Below, in pieces: positions 17,651-25,929 of a stretch of 64,000 bases of DNA; position 1 is the first letter of the stretch; each line of letters opens with the position of its first letter. Where the stretch lies: NCBI GenBank assembly GCA_965261475.1, contig OZ253454.1:186001-250000 (forward strand), read 5' to 3'. Position numbers and translations under genes: made by a program. The notes below the pieces were generated by a model. The model was not told where the DNA came from, made no database searches, and was given only the letters and a program-made list of their open reading frames with translations. This stretch comes from G965261475 sp965261475 [NCBI: bacterium] (GTDB lineage Bacteria; SAR324; XYD2-FULL-50-16).

Positions 17651-19813
17651 ATGAGAGTTTTATTGAATAGAAGATTAGTGCTAGTCGGTGTAGGTCATTC
17701 TAATTTACATTTATTAAAATATCTAAAACAAAACCCTATTGCTGGTTTGGAGATTTATGTTATTTCTGATTGTTTTTATACTCCTTATTCTGGAACTCTA
17801 CCAGGATATATTGCGGAGCATTTTTCTTTTGAAGACAGTCATATCGATTTAATTCCTTTTGTGAGGTGGTCTGGGTGTCAGTTTATTTATGGCAGTGTAC
17901 GAGCTATTAAACCTAAAAAGCAAACTGTTTTGTTGCAAAATGGATTAGAATTTTTTTACGATGTACTATCTGTTAATGTAGGGTCTGTACCAGTTTTAGA
18001 TATTCCATTTTGCGCTAATAATACTATTTTTATCAAACCTATTGCTATTTTTATCAAAAAACTAGAAGTAGTCATTAAAGATATTCTTAAAAAGAATGCA
18101 CCGTATAAACTAGCTGTGATAGGGGGAGGAGTTGTTGCTGTAGAAACTGCACTAGCTATCAATTATCGTGTCCGCAAGGAATTACAAAAAAATATCAAAG
18201 CTTTAGAGTCTTTGGCTATTGATATTTTTACACCAGAAGCACAGATTCTAACAGAGCTTACTACTAAACAAAGATTGCCGCTTTTACGAATTTTAAGAAA
18301 AGCAAATATTCAAATTCATACTCAAAAAATAATTAGTAGTATTAACGAAAATAACTTAGTGTGCGACGAATTAGAACTTTTTCAGCTAGATAGCGCTTTG
18401 ATTTGTACTAGTGCGATCGCTCATAACTGGGTTAGAGAATCTAATTTACAAAAAGATAAAAATGGATTTTTTGTGGTAAATTCTTATTTGCAGACACTAG
18501 ATTATAGCTCTATTTTTGCTAGTGGTGATACTGCTAGCATTATAAATACTAAAATACCAAAAGCGGGGGTTTATGCTGTAAGACAAGGGGAGCTACTTGC
18601 GCGTAATATTAGCAACTATTTACAAAAGAAAAAGCTAGTAAAATATCAACCTCAAAAAAATTTCTTAAAAATTATTTCTACAGGTAAACCTTATGCTATA
18701 TTTTGTTGGAGAGGCTTGGTATTCAAAGGTTATTTTTTTTGGTGGTTTAAAAATAAAATAGATAATAGATTTTTAAATAAATACAGGAATTTTGTTATTA
18801 AAAATAAAAAGCCCCACAAAGATTTAAATGTATCTGCTGCTTCCTTTTCTCAAGTTTTTTCTGCTTATGCACAAGAATTTTCTCCACCGGTTTTAAAGAG
18901 ATATCTAGAAGCAGTTGTTCACAAAAAGAACTCAGAAAAATTTCATGTAATTTATAAAACAAAAAAACAAAGTTTAGTGCAATCTGTTTGTTATTTAAAA
19001 AAATGTGTACCAGATTTTTATTTTTTTGGAAAATTAGCGGTAAACCATTGTTTGAATGACTTTTTTGCAAATGGCGTGGCTATTACTAATATTACACCGC
19101 TGATTTCTTTACAAAAAGCAAAAGAAAATATTATGCTAGATAACTTAGACAAAATCTTACTAGGCATTAAATCTTTTTGCTCTAGTTTTTCTATCAATAT
19201 TGTTGGTGGCAGTGTACTTCAAAAGGAAGAAATAGAAACTATTGGGTTTGCGTTGAGTGGCACTATCCAAAAAGAAGCAAAAGGAGATGATTTTTACCCT
19301 AACAATTTAGTGATCACTAAACCAATAGGCACAGGCATCCTTTTACAAGCTTTACAAGAAAATAAAATACAAGGTAAATGGTATAAAATTTTGCTAGAGC
19401 ATTTTTTACTTTCTAACAAGCAAGCGATGGAATTGCTAGAATTAGTACCATTTTTTTGTGTTTCAATAGCAAATAGTGGACTATTGCAAAGCCTTGTAGA
19501 AAATTTGCCTCCAAATAAAAAGTTAATTTTGAAGTCAGATAAAATACCTTTGCTAGATGGTTTTTTAGAATTAGAAAATCAAGTTAAAAAAAACAGCGTA
19601 CAAAAAGAAAACGAACAATTGTTTCCTAAATTAAAAAAAATGCAAACTTCTTTTTTTGATCCGCAAACTTGTGGACCCCTAGTCATAGCAACTCCTGAGA
19701 ATCAAACAAAGTCTTTTATAAAAAAATTACATAAAGAAGGCTATCATCACGCAGCGGTTATTGGCTCTATTATTCCAGAAACCGATCAAGCAAATAAATT
19801 TATATGCCAATAA
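17651..19813 (+). CDS. FAD/NAD(P)H oxidoreductase fused to a degenerate SelD domain
   Basis: Residues 1 to about 385 are a pyridine-nucleotide oxidoreductase like NDH-2: a first dinucleotide fold at GVGHSN (13-18), a second at IGGGVVAVE (157-165), and SIFASGDTA (287-295). From about 405 the protein follows SelD (selenide, water dikinase). LVQSV (442-446), LNDFFANG (468-475), IVGG (517-520) and TKPIGTGI (556-563) are recognisable. The SelD catalytic GGCGAK-type motif is absent, the Asp of QSVDFF is Cys447, and the TDVTGFG loop reads VSIANSG. The oxidoreductase looks usable; the SelD half is probably inactive. No other selenium genes are visible. Confidence 0.85.
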   Translation: MRVLLNRRLVLVGVGHSNLHLLKYLKQNPIAGLEIYVISDCFYTPYSGTLPGYIAEHFSFEDSHIDLIPFVRWSGCQFIYGSVRAIKPKKQTVLLQNGLEFFYDVLSVNVGSVPVLDIPFCANNTIFIKPIAIFIKKLEVVIKDILKKNAPYKLAVIGGGVVAVETALAINYRVRKELQKNIKALESLAIDIFTPEAQILTELTTKQRLPLLRILRKANIQIHTQKIISSINENNLVCDELELFQLDSALICTSAIAHNWVRESNLQKDKNGFFVVNSYLQTLDYSSIFASGDTASIINTKIPKAGVYAVRQGELLARNISNYLQKKKLVKYQPQKNFLKIISTGKPYAIFCWRGLVFKGYFFWWFKNKIDNRFLNKYRNFVIKNKKPHKDLNVSAASFSQVFSAYAQEFSPPVLKRYLEAVVHKKNSEKFHVIYKTKKQSLVQSVCYLKKCVPDFYFFGKLAVNHCLNDFFANGVAITNITPLISLQKAKENIMLDNLDKILLGIKSFCSSFSINIVGGSVLQKEEIETIGFALSGTIQKEAKGDDFYPNNLVITKPIGTGILLQALQENKIQGKWYKILLEHFLLSNKQAMELLELVPFFCVSIANSGLLQSLVENLPPNKKLILKSDKIPLLDGFLELENQVKKNSVQKENEQLFPKLKKMQTSFFDPQTCGPLVIATPENQTKSFIKKLHKEGYHHAAVIGSIIPETDQANKFICQ

Positions 19814-20472
19814 GAATAAAATTACAAAAACTACTTTTGTTGATTTTAATACCAGCGTTAGTAGTAAGCCTGATAGCTTGCGGCAATAAAAGAGCACCAA
19901 CTCCGTTTGTAGCAGAATCAGATAAAAATTGGCTCTTAAGTTATAATGTTTTTTATCGCAATGACCTTCTTATTTTGCAAGCACGCATTATAGATTCTTT
20001 AGTAAAAAAGTTTGAATTTTCTAAGATGCAAATTAACTATATTCAAGATGGTAATAATTTACAACAATACAAAAATCAAAGTATTTACAAAAAGCAAGTT
20101 GCAAATGAAATAGAAATAGCCTTGTTTCCTTTTGTAGAGCAGAGATTTTTTCAACTCGTCTATAGCGACAAAGAAAAATTTTTTTCTAATTGGCTCAAAC
20201 CTGTGCTTTCTTCTGCTATACCTACACCGCAATTTACTAATGTTTATGTTGATTATGACTTACGAAACAAGTTGTTGTTAACTTTAAATTTTCAGAATCT
20301 ACAAAATTATCATTTTAATCTTTACGGAAAAGAGAAAATTTTTCCTTTAGTGAGTTTCTCAGAGGATCTTGTAGAGCATCCTTTAGAATTAGATGTCACG
20401 GGACTACTTGTACGTTTCTTTGACAATTATGGCAATGAGTCTAAAGCAGTAGATATTTCAAATTGGTTTTGA
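19804..20472 (+). CDS. Lipoprotein of unknown function
   Basis: A hydrophobic leader (about residues 8-25) ends in the lipobox LIAC, with Cys26 as the lipidated residue followed by GNK, so the protein should be a lipoprotein (position +2 is Gly, not the inner-membrane signal Asp). The mature part of about 197 residues is rich in aromatic residues and Asn, without a motif I recognise. It overlaps the SelD-fusion gene by ten bases and ends one base before hemD, so it belongs to the same transcript. Confidence 0.75.
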   Translation: MPIRIKLQKLLLLILIPALVVSLIACGNKRAPTPFVAESDKNWLLSYNVFYRNDLLILQARIIDSLVKKFEFSKMQINYIQDGNNLQQYKNQSIYKKQVANEIEIALFPFVEQRFFQLVYSDKEKFFSNWLKPVLSSAIPTPQFTNVYVDYDLRNKLLLTLNFQNLQNYHFNLYGKEKIFPLVSFSEDLVEHPLELDVTGLLVRFFDNYGNESKAVDISNWF

Positions 20473-20473
20473 T

Positions 20474-21274
20474 ATGAGTTTACCAAGAGATATTTTGGTT
20501 ACCACTACTAAAGAAAGATTTAGCGAACTATTCACAGGTTTTAGAGACAAATTAACAAATAACGGGCTACAGCTTATACATATTCCTACTATCAAAATTA
20601 CTCCTACAAAAAGTTGGGTTAGCTTTCATCATACTCTTCGTAAGATCAATTATATCGACACTATTTTATTTACTAGTCAGTATGCAGTACAAATTTTTGC
20701 CAAAAAAATCAAAGACTTACAAGCTCTAGCTTCTTTTTCGCAAAAAAAATGGCTAGTCATAGGCTCACAAACTAAACAAAAACTAAAAACAGCTTTGCCT
20801 TTTGTAAATAATATTTTTACTCCTCAAGTAGCAACAACCGAGAGTTTGCTAATTTTGATTAGAGAAAAGCAATTGGCAAAAAATTATTTTTGGTTTCCTT
20901 GCTCTAATTTATCTGATAACAAAATTTTAGATTTTGTGAAGTTTTATGGAGGAAAATGTATTCAAGATATTATTTACTACAACACTTTTCCACTAGAAAG
21001 CGAGCATCTTATGCAAAGGTATTTTACCTATAAATTGCCTTGTTGGATAGTTTTTACTAGTCCTTCTAGTTTTGTAAATTTTGTAGGTGCTCTAGCAGAA
21101 AACGCAAATATGCTACAAAATATTAAAATTGCTACTATAGGGGATACTACAGCAAAATTTATTCGTCAAGAAAAATTCAAAGTGCATTTTATAGCAAGTA
21201 AGGGTATGAAGCAAATGCTTGAGTTTATTATAGAATCGGAAAAACATTTTTATGCTACAACAAAAAACCTATAA
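20474..21274 (+). CDS. hemD: Uroporphyrinogen-III synthase
   Basis: HemD inverts ring D and closes hydroxymethylbilane to uroporphyrinogen III in haem synthesis. Sequence identity in this family is low; the recognisable signs are the N-terminal ILVTT start, DTILFTSQYAVQIF, WIVFTSPSSFVNF (about residues 191-203), and IATIGDTTAKFI (about 217-228) near the end. The length of 266 is typical. hemF, a later step, lies at 42 kb. The gene overlaps the downstream permease by 23 bases in another frame. Confidence 0.83.
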   Translation: MSLPRDILVTTTKERFSELFTGFRDKLTNNGLQLIHIPTIKITPTKSWVSFHHTLRKINYIDTILFTSQYAVQIFAKKIKDLQALASFSQKKWLVIGSQTKQKLKTALPFVNNIFTPQVATTESLLILIREKQLAKNYFWFPCSNLSDNKILDFVKFYGGKCIQDIIYYNTFPLESEHLMQRYFTYKLPCWIVFTSPSSFVNFVGALAENANMLQNIKIATIGDTTAKFIRQEKFKVHFIASKGMKQMLEFIIESEKHFYATTKNL

Positions 21275-22148
21275 AAAATTATCTTATCATTGGCATACCT
21301 TTACCTTCTTAATTCCTTGGTTTAGTATTTTTTGTATTTTTCAACTCTACCCTATTGGCTACTCTTTTTATTTGAGTTTTACAAAATATAAAGCATCCGG
21401 ACTTCAGGCTCCCCGCTGGGTAGGTTTACAGAATTATGCTCGTCTTTTAGAAGATAGTTATTTTTTAAGTGCCCTAGAGAATAGTTTTTACTTTATTGCT
21501 GGTACTGTACCTTTGACTATGCTGATTGCTTTGATTCTAGCTGCCACACTAAATAACAAACTAAAGTTTCGTAGATGCTACCAAACAGCTTATTTTTTGC
21601 CGGTGGTCACAACTATTTTTGTTACAGCTACTATTTTTATTGAACTTTATGCACCACAAGGAATTTTTAATCAAATTTTAGAATTTTTTGGTAAAGAGCG
21701 GATTCAGTGGTTACGCCATCCTAAATGGGCGCTGCCCTCTATTATGCTTATGAGTATTTGGGCAAGTTTTGGGTTTTATTGTCTAATATTTTTAGCAGGT
21801 TTACAAAATATTCCCAAAGAATACTATGAGCTCTCACAAATAGAAGGGGCGTCAAATATTAGACAATTTTTTACTATTACTATTCCTATGCTCAAGCCTA
21901 TGATTGTAGTTTCTTTTATTATCAATATTGTTTTAGCCTTTCAGGTCTTTGGAGAAATATATATTATGACTAAAGGAGGTCCTTTTCGTTCTACAGAAAC
22001 AGCTGTTTATTACCTTTATAATACTGCATTCCATAAACAAAAAATGGGCTATGCATCAGCCGCGGGCTATTATATTTTTTTGATTTTGATTGTGCTGTCT
22101 ATTTTACAATTTAAATTTGCTCAAAAAGGAAAACAAGCTTACAGATAA
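21252..22148 (+). CDS. ABC sugar-type permease, UgpA/MalF-like
   Basis: The protein (298 residues) has six predicted membrane helices and the cytoplasmic EAA-type loop ELSQIEGASNIRQFF...IPMLKP (near residues 190-215) that docks the ATPase. It belongs to the carbohydrate-uptake CUT1 group, with the N-terminal PWFSIFCIFQLYPIGYSFYLS typical of UgpA/LacF. It pairs with the next gene as a heterodimer. No ATPase or binding protein is encoded nearby, so those parts must be elsewhere or lost; the substrate cannot be told. Confidence 0.87.
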   Translation: MLQQKTYKKLSYHWHTFTFLIPWFSIFCIFQLYPIGYSFYLSFTKYKASGLQAPRWVGLQNYARLLEDSYFLSALENSFYFIAGTVPLTMLIALILAATLNNKLKFRRCYQTAYFLPVVTTIFVTATIFIELYAPQGIFNQILEFFGKERIQWLRHPKWALPSIMLMSIWASFGFYCLIFLAGLQNIPKEYYELSQIEGASNIRQFFTITIPMLKPMIVVSFIINIVLAFQVFGEIYIMTKGGPFRSTETAVYYLYNTAFHKQKMGYASAAGYYIFLILIVLSILQFKFAQKGKQAYR

Positions 22149-22150
22149 AA

Positions 22151-22966
22151 ATGAGTAAAATTTTTATACATTTATTGCTATTATTTTTTGCACTAATTGC
22201 AGCTATTCCTCTGTGGTTAATGTTTGTTACCAGTTTTAAGGCAACCGACTCTGCACTCACTTTGCAAGGGCTTTTTCCAAGTTTATCTACATTGACCTTT
22301 GATAATTTTATTCACGCTTGGACAAAAGGTAATTTTGGTAGATATTTTTTGAATTCTGTGATTGTTTCTGGAGCCATTGTGCTAGGCAATATTTTTTTTG
22401 ATACTACCGCAGCTTACGCTCTTGCTAGAAGAAAATTTTTTGGTAAGGGGTTAGTAATGTCTGCTATTTTAGCTAAATTGATGATTCCAGCTGCTATACT
22501 AATGGTGCCTACTTTTATTCTAATACGTAAATTGGGTTTTTATGATACCTATGCGGCTTTAATTTTTCCTTTTCTAGCAGAAACTTTTGGTATCTTTCTT
22601 ATTCGTCAGTATATTCTCTCTATTCCCACAGCCTACGAGGAGTCAGCAAGGAGCGAAGGTGCAGGAGAGTGGAAGATATTTTTTTCTATCATTTTTCCAC
22701 TATGTAAACCAGCATTAGCGGTAACTATTATACATAGTGTTATGACTAGTTGGAATATGTATATTTATCCGTTGATTTTAACCTCCAGTAATAGCATGAG
22801 AACCTTGCCTTTGGGCATCGCATTTTACCGCGTTAATCAAACAGATATTCACTCCGGTCATTTGATGGCAGGCTCTGTAATTGTTGTTTTACCTATTATT
22901 TTAGTTTTTTTATTTTTTCAAAAACAAATTATTACCAGCCTTAGCCAAGGAGGAATTAAGGGTTAA
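22151..22966 (+). CDS. ABC sugar-type permease, UgpE/MalG-like
   Basis: This partner permease of 271 residues has a membrane helix at the N-terminus, the family phrase LPLWLMFVTSFK-like (IPLWLMFVTSFK), the EAA loop ESARSEGAGEWKIFF...PLCKPA (about 165-188), and a C-terminal helix. It starts two bases after the UgpA-like gene. It is the last intact gene of the rightward run that begins near ftsH; beyond it comes a zone of broken genes. Substrate is unknown; glycerol-3-phosphate, maltose-type sugars and others fit the group. Confidence 0.87.
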   Translation: MSKIFIHLLLLFFALIAAIPLWLMFVTSFKATDSALTLQGLFPSLSTLTFDNFIHAWTKGNFGRYFLNSVIVSGAIVLGNIFFDTTAAYALARRKFFGKGLVMSAILAKLMIPAAILMVPTFILIRKLGFYDTYAALIFPFLAETFGIFLIRQYILSIPTAYEESARSEGAGEWKIFFSIIFPLCKPALAVTIIHSVMTSWNMYIYPLILTSSNSMRTLPLGIAFYRVNQTDIHSGHLMAGSVIVVLPIILVFLFFQKQIITSLSQGGIKG

Positions 22967-23082
22967 GATTGTATTATAAATATGTATTCTCATCTTTGAT
23001 ACCAATAATATTGTTACTCTAAATTATCAATCACTGTTATCATTTATACTGCATTGTAGTGTCAAAGTTCAAACTACGATAA

Positions 23083-23373
23083 AGTGCTACGAGGTTTCCT
23101 AAAGATAAAAGTGATACTTATGCTAAACTAGAAATAGTAGCTGCTAAAAAAAATTTTATTCCAATTAAAATTGTATTTTACAATAGCAAAGGGCAAGAAT
23201 TAAAAACCCTTTCCAGTAGTAAAATCAAAAAAATCAAGGGAATGTACATAGTTACATCATCTACTATGACTAATCATCAAACAAAAGGTAGGACACTGAC
23301 AAAAAATTTTGAAATACAAGTACAAATCCCTATAGCTAACTCAGAAGCAGGACTACGGGGTTTAAAAAAATGA
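23083..23373 (+). pseudogene. Remnant of a LolA-like outer-membrane lipoprotein-sorting protein
   Basis: The open stretch has no start codon and follows a stop at 23080. It reads DTYAKLEIVAAKKNFIPIKI, FYNSKGQELKTLSSSKIKK and SSTMTNHQTKGRTLTKN, which match the C-terminal half of the LolA-like lipoprotein-sorting family often encoded beside RND/MMPL exporters. The N-terminal half is missing. The stop TGA overlaps the ATG of the next remnant, so the two were once an operon. Confidence 0.7.
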
Positions 23374-23661
23374 GTAATAGGCTCAAAAAACTAATTTTAT
23401 CAATCCTTTCTTTTATTATGTTTTACTTTTGCTCTAGCACAAGAAGTAGAGTTTGAAATTGAGGAAGATCAGAGCAAAGACTTTGAAGCTGAAAAACAAC
23501 AAGCAGCTCGCATTCTTTTTTATCTTGACTGGGGGACAATCGGTTTATCTTATCATAGTGGCTATGGAAACTTTGGTTTTGTTTTTGCTAATAAAATTTA
23601 TAATTTGAATGATAATAATACTGAAGCTACAAGAGATGATTATATGGTAGAGAGCGAGTGA
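23370..23661 (+). pseudogene. Frameshifted exported protein remnant
   Basis: The ATG at 23370 opens a signal peptide (MSNRLKKLILSILSFIMF) but the frame stops at a TGA after RSRV. Shifting frame near 23425 continues sensibly as FALAQEVEFEIEEDQSKDFE, restoring an Ala-x-Ala cleavage site, then an aromatic segment (YLDWGTIGLSYHSGYGNFGF) like an outer-membrane beta strand, to a TGA at 23659. One base lost or gained in a T-rich tract explains the break, and the protein is also truncated. It may be the outer-membrane partner of the LolA-like remnant. Confidence 0.65.
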
Positions 23662-23698
23662 ATAACTCGTAGCAGATTTTTTGAGTTGCGTAGGAATT

Positions 23699-24304
23699 CT
23701 AAGACAAATGAAATTCTATTTGAATATGTTTTCGAAAATTGTACTCAGAGCCTCCATCTTTGATATCACGCATGTAAAGTTTGTCACCAGTATCACTGCA
23801 GATTTCTAAATCAATATAATCGTTTTCCTCTCGGAGATAGAAATCATCTATCAATGAGGAGAAAGTATTGCGTGGTATTTTTAGAATAGTTATTAGTTCT
23901 TCTTCTCTGTGTCGCAGAAGCAGATAGAGGTCTATGTTGAACTTATATTTTGGAATACTTAACCACCAAACTGGTTTTGCTCTATTGACATTACTGAAAT
24001 GGCAATTGGAATTAGTTAAAGAGCTAAGAACATTTGCCTGTTGTTTGACAAAGTCGACTGCTTGATCTTTATCCATTAGTTGAAACTTTATTTTATTAAG
24101 ATAATCATAAACAGCATTGTACACACAAAGCTCATATATAGCAAGTAACTTTGTTACACTTATCATAAAAATATTTTGGTTTGTTTTGACCAATTTGAAC
24201 ACAAACTCTTTGAGTTTGGTAACAGCTGTTTTGTATAGTTTGTCAAGTGAGCTGCGCTCTCCTAGAGAAAAAAGAGCTAGCAGAATTTTAGAGTGGCTTA
24301 GCAA
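23699..24304 (-). CDS. Hypothetical protein, possibly 5'-truncated
   Basis: An open frame of 201 codons starts at TTG directly after an in-frame TGA; the first ATG is about 46 residues in. TATAAT lies about 20 bases upstream on this strand (24330-24325). The residue pattern is protein-like, with charged, soluble segments (LLRHREEELITILKIPRN, DFYLREENDYIDLEI). I recognise no family. It stands in a zone of broken genes, on the opposite strand to them, and may be a fragment or an unrelated orphan. Confidence 0.45.
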   Translation of the reverse strand: MLSHSKILLALFSLGERSSLDKLYKTAVTKLKEFVFKLVKTNQNIFMISVTKLLAIYELCVYNAVYDYLNKIKFQLMDKDQAVDFVKQQANVLSSLTNSNCHFSNVNRAKPVWWLSIPKYKFNIDLYLLLRHREEELITILKIPRNTFSSLIDDFYLREENDYIDLEICSDTGDKLYMRDIKDGGSEYNFRKHIQIEFHLS

Positions 24305-24483
24305 TCAAAATTCTAAGAGTTTGCATTATAACTATACTAGTAGCTTTGCTACTTTAGCGGTAGATGCTAATTTGAATTTGTAGAAATTAAATTTGATAGT
24401 GTTTGTGTTTCGCGATATGTATAACTCAAAGCTCCAAAAAGGTATCTAATAGTTAGGTATTGGAATGCAAATAAATAACTGCT

Positions 24484-24726
24484 GTGGGTTTTATTGCTGG
24501 AATTATTTATGGAGGTACCAGATTGTCTGTTTATTTTAACAAAGAATACTTTGAAACTCTAACTATTCTAGCCGCTTTTGGAGCTATTTTTGGCAGTTAT
24601 TTTATTATTATGCTAACAAACTGGATCTTGCTTACAGTTTTTGCTGATTATTTGCCTGCTTATCAAAAAAAATATAGTATTTTAACTAATTTTGTCAAAA
24701 CCTGCCTTGATTGCGTTTTTCTTTGA
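24484..24726 (+). CDS. Small hydrophobic protein or membrane-protein fragment
   Basis: An 80-codon frame starting GTG encodes two likely membrane helices (LTILAAFGAIFGSYFIIML and the N-terminal GFIAGIIYGG segment) and ends without a recognisable domain. No clear ribosome-binding site is seen. It lies at the right edge of the decay zone and may be a remnant of a larger membrane protein. Confidence 0.35.
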   Translation: MGFIAGIIYGGTRLSVYFNKEYFETLTILAAFGAIFGSYFIIMLTNWILLTVFADYLPAYQKKYSILTNFVKTCLDCVFL

Positions 24727-24840
24727 AGATAAAATATCACTTTAATACTAGCAAACAATTTAATTAAAATTGAGTTTACAGTAAGATCTAGTAATTACAG
24801 TAGGAAGTTATTTTTATTATTACTTAATTATTTTTTTAAA

Positions 24841-25929
24841 ATGAAAAATTTTTTGATATTTTTGCTATTCATTTTGCTCTTTCCTTATTTGATCTATGCT
24901 TGGAGCATGCAAGATTTAAAACTTCCTCCGGGTTTTAAAATCCAGCAATACGCCAAGGTTCCGTTAGCGAGACAATTAGTCCAACTGTCCAGCGAAGTGG
25001 TTGTAGTGGGTACAGAAAATGGCAAAGTTTATGCGCTTTTAGACCAAGATAAAAATTTTAAAATAGATCAAGTCTTGCTACTTGCTGATAAATTTAACAT
25101 AGCTGCAGGAGTTGCTTACCAAAAACCGCATCTTTATATTTCAGATAAAAATCGTATTTATCGTTTTACTAATATTTTAGAGAATTTATCTCATCCAAAA
25201 ATAGAAGTAGTTACACAAGAATTGCCGAGTAGCTCTTATCACGCAAAAAGGTATATCAAATTTTCTCCGAGTGGAGAATTATTTATTTCTGTAGGAGCTC
25301 CTTGTAATGTATGTTTGAAACAAAACTCTTACTACGGCACTATTATGAAATTTAATTTACAAACAAGTAAATTAGAGATTTTTAGCAAGGGAGTTAGGAA
25401 TTCTGTTGGGTTTGATTGGCATCCAGTTACTCAAGAATTGTGGTTTACGGATAATGGTAGAGATTGGCTGGGCGATGATAGCCCTGCTGATGAACTCAAT
25501 TTAGCTCATAAAAAAGGCTTGCATTTTGGTTTTCCTTACTTACATGGCAAAGATGTTGTAGACGCAAAATTTGGCTCTCAATCAGGAAAAAGAATTTTTG
25601 AAAAACCAGTACAAGAGTTAGGCAATCATAATGCCGCTTTAGGTATGATATTTTATACAGGTAAAATGTTTCCTAAAAAATATTATCACAATATTTTTAT
25701 TGCTGAGCATGGCTCTTGGAATCGTAGTAAAAAATCTGGCTATCGTCTTGCTTTTGTTAATCTTCACAAAAATAGGGCTGTGAGTTATGAATCTTTTATT
25801 TCAGGCTGGGAAGTAAATGAGGAGGTTTACGGACGACCTGTAGATCTTTTGATGCTAGGTGATGGGTCTTTGTTGGTTTCTGATGATGATTTTGGGGTTA
25901 TCTATAGAATTACTTACGATGAAAATTAA
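24841..25929 (+). CDS. Exported PQQ-type glucose/sorbosone dehydrogenase-like protein
   Basis: A signal peptide (1-20, ending IYAWS) precedes a six-bladed beta-propeller of the soluble glucose/sorbosone dehydrogenase family. Typical phrases are LPPGFKIQQYA (28-38), IKFSPSGELFISVGAPCNVC, GVRNSVGFDWHPVTQELWFTDNGRDWLGDDSP, and FIAEHGSWNRS. Members oxidise sugars or aldehydes in the periplasm using pyrroloquinoline quinone, though many homologues have no proven activity. The gene ends 11 bases inside cysS, in another frame. Confidence 0.87.
   Translation: MKNFLIFLLFILLFPYLIYAWSMQDLKLPPGFKIQQYAKVPLARQLVQLSSEVVVVGTENGKVYALLDQDKNFKIDQVLLLADKFNIAAGVAYQKPHLYISDKNRIYRFTNILENLSHPKIEVVTQELPSSSYHAKRYIKFSPSGELFISVGAPCNVCLKQNSYYGTIMKFNLQTSKLEIFSKGVRNSVGFDWHPVTQELWFTDNGRDWLGDDSPADELNLAHKKGLHFGFPYLHGKDVVDAKFGSQSGKRIFEKPVQELGNHNAALGMIFYTGKMFPKKYYHNIFIAEHGSWNRSKKSGYRLAFVNLHKNRAVSYESFISGWEVNEEVYGRPVDLLMLGDGSLLVSDDDFGVIYRITYDEN

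Noticed and set aside
24117-24383. Plus-strand 88-codon frame opposite the 201-residue hypothetical gene
   Set aside because: Its residue composition is less protein-like than the opposite frame, and no ribosome-binding site is seen.
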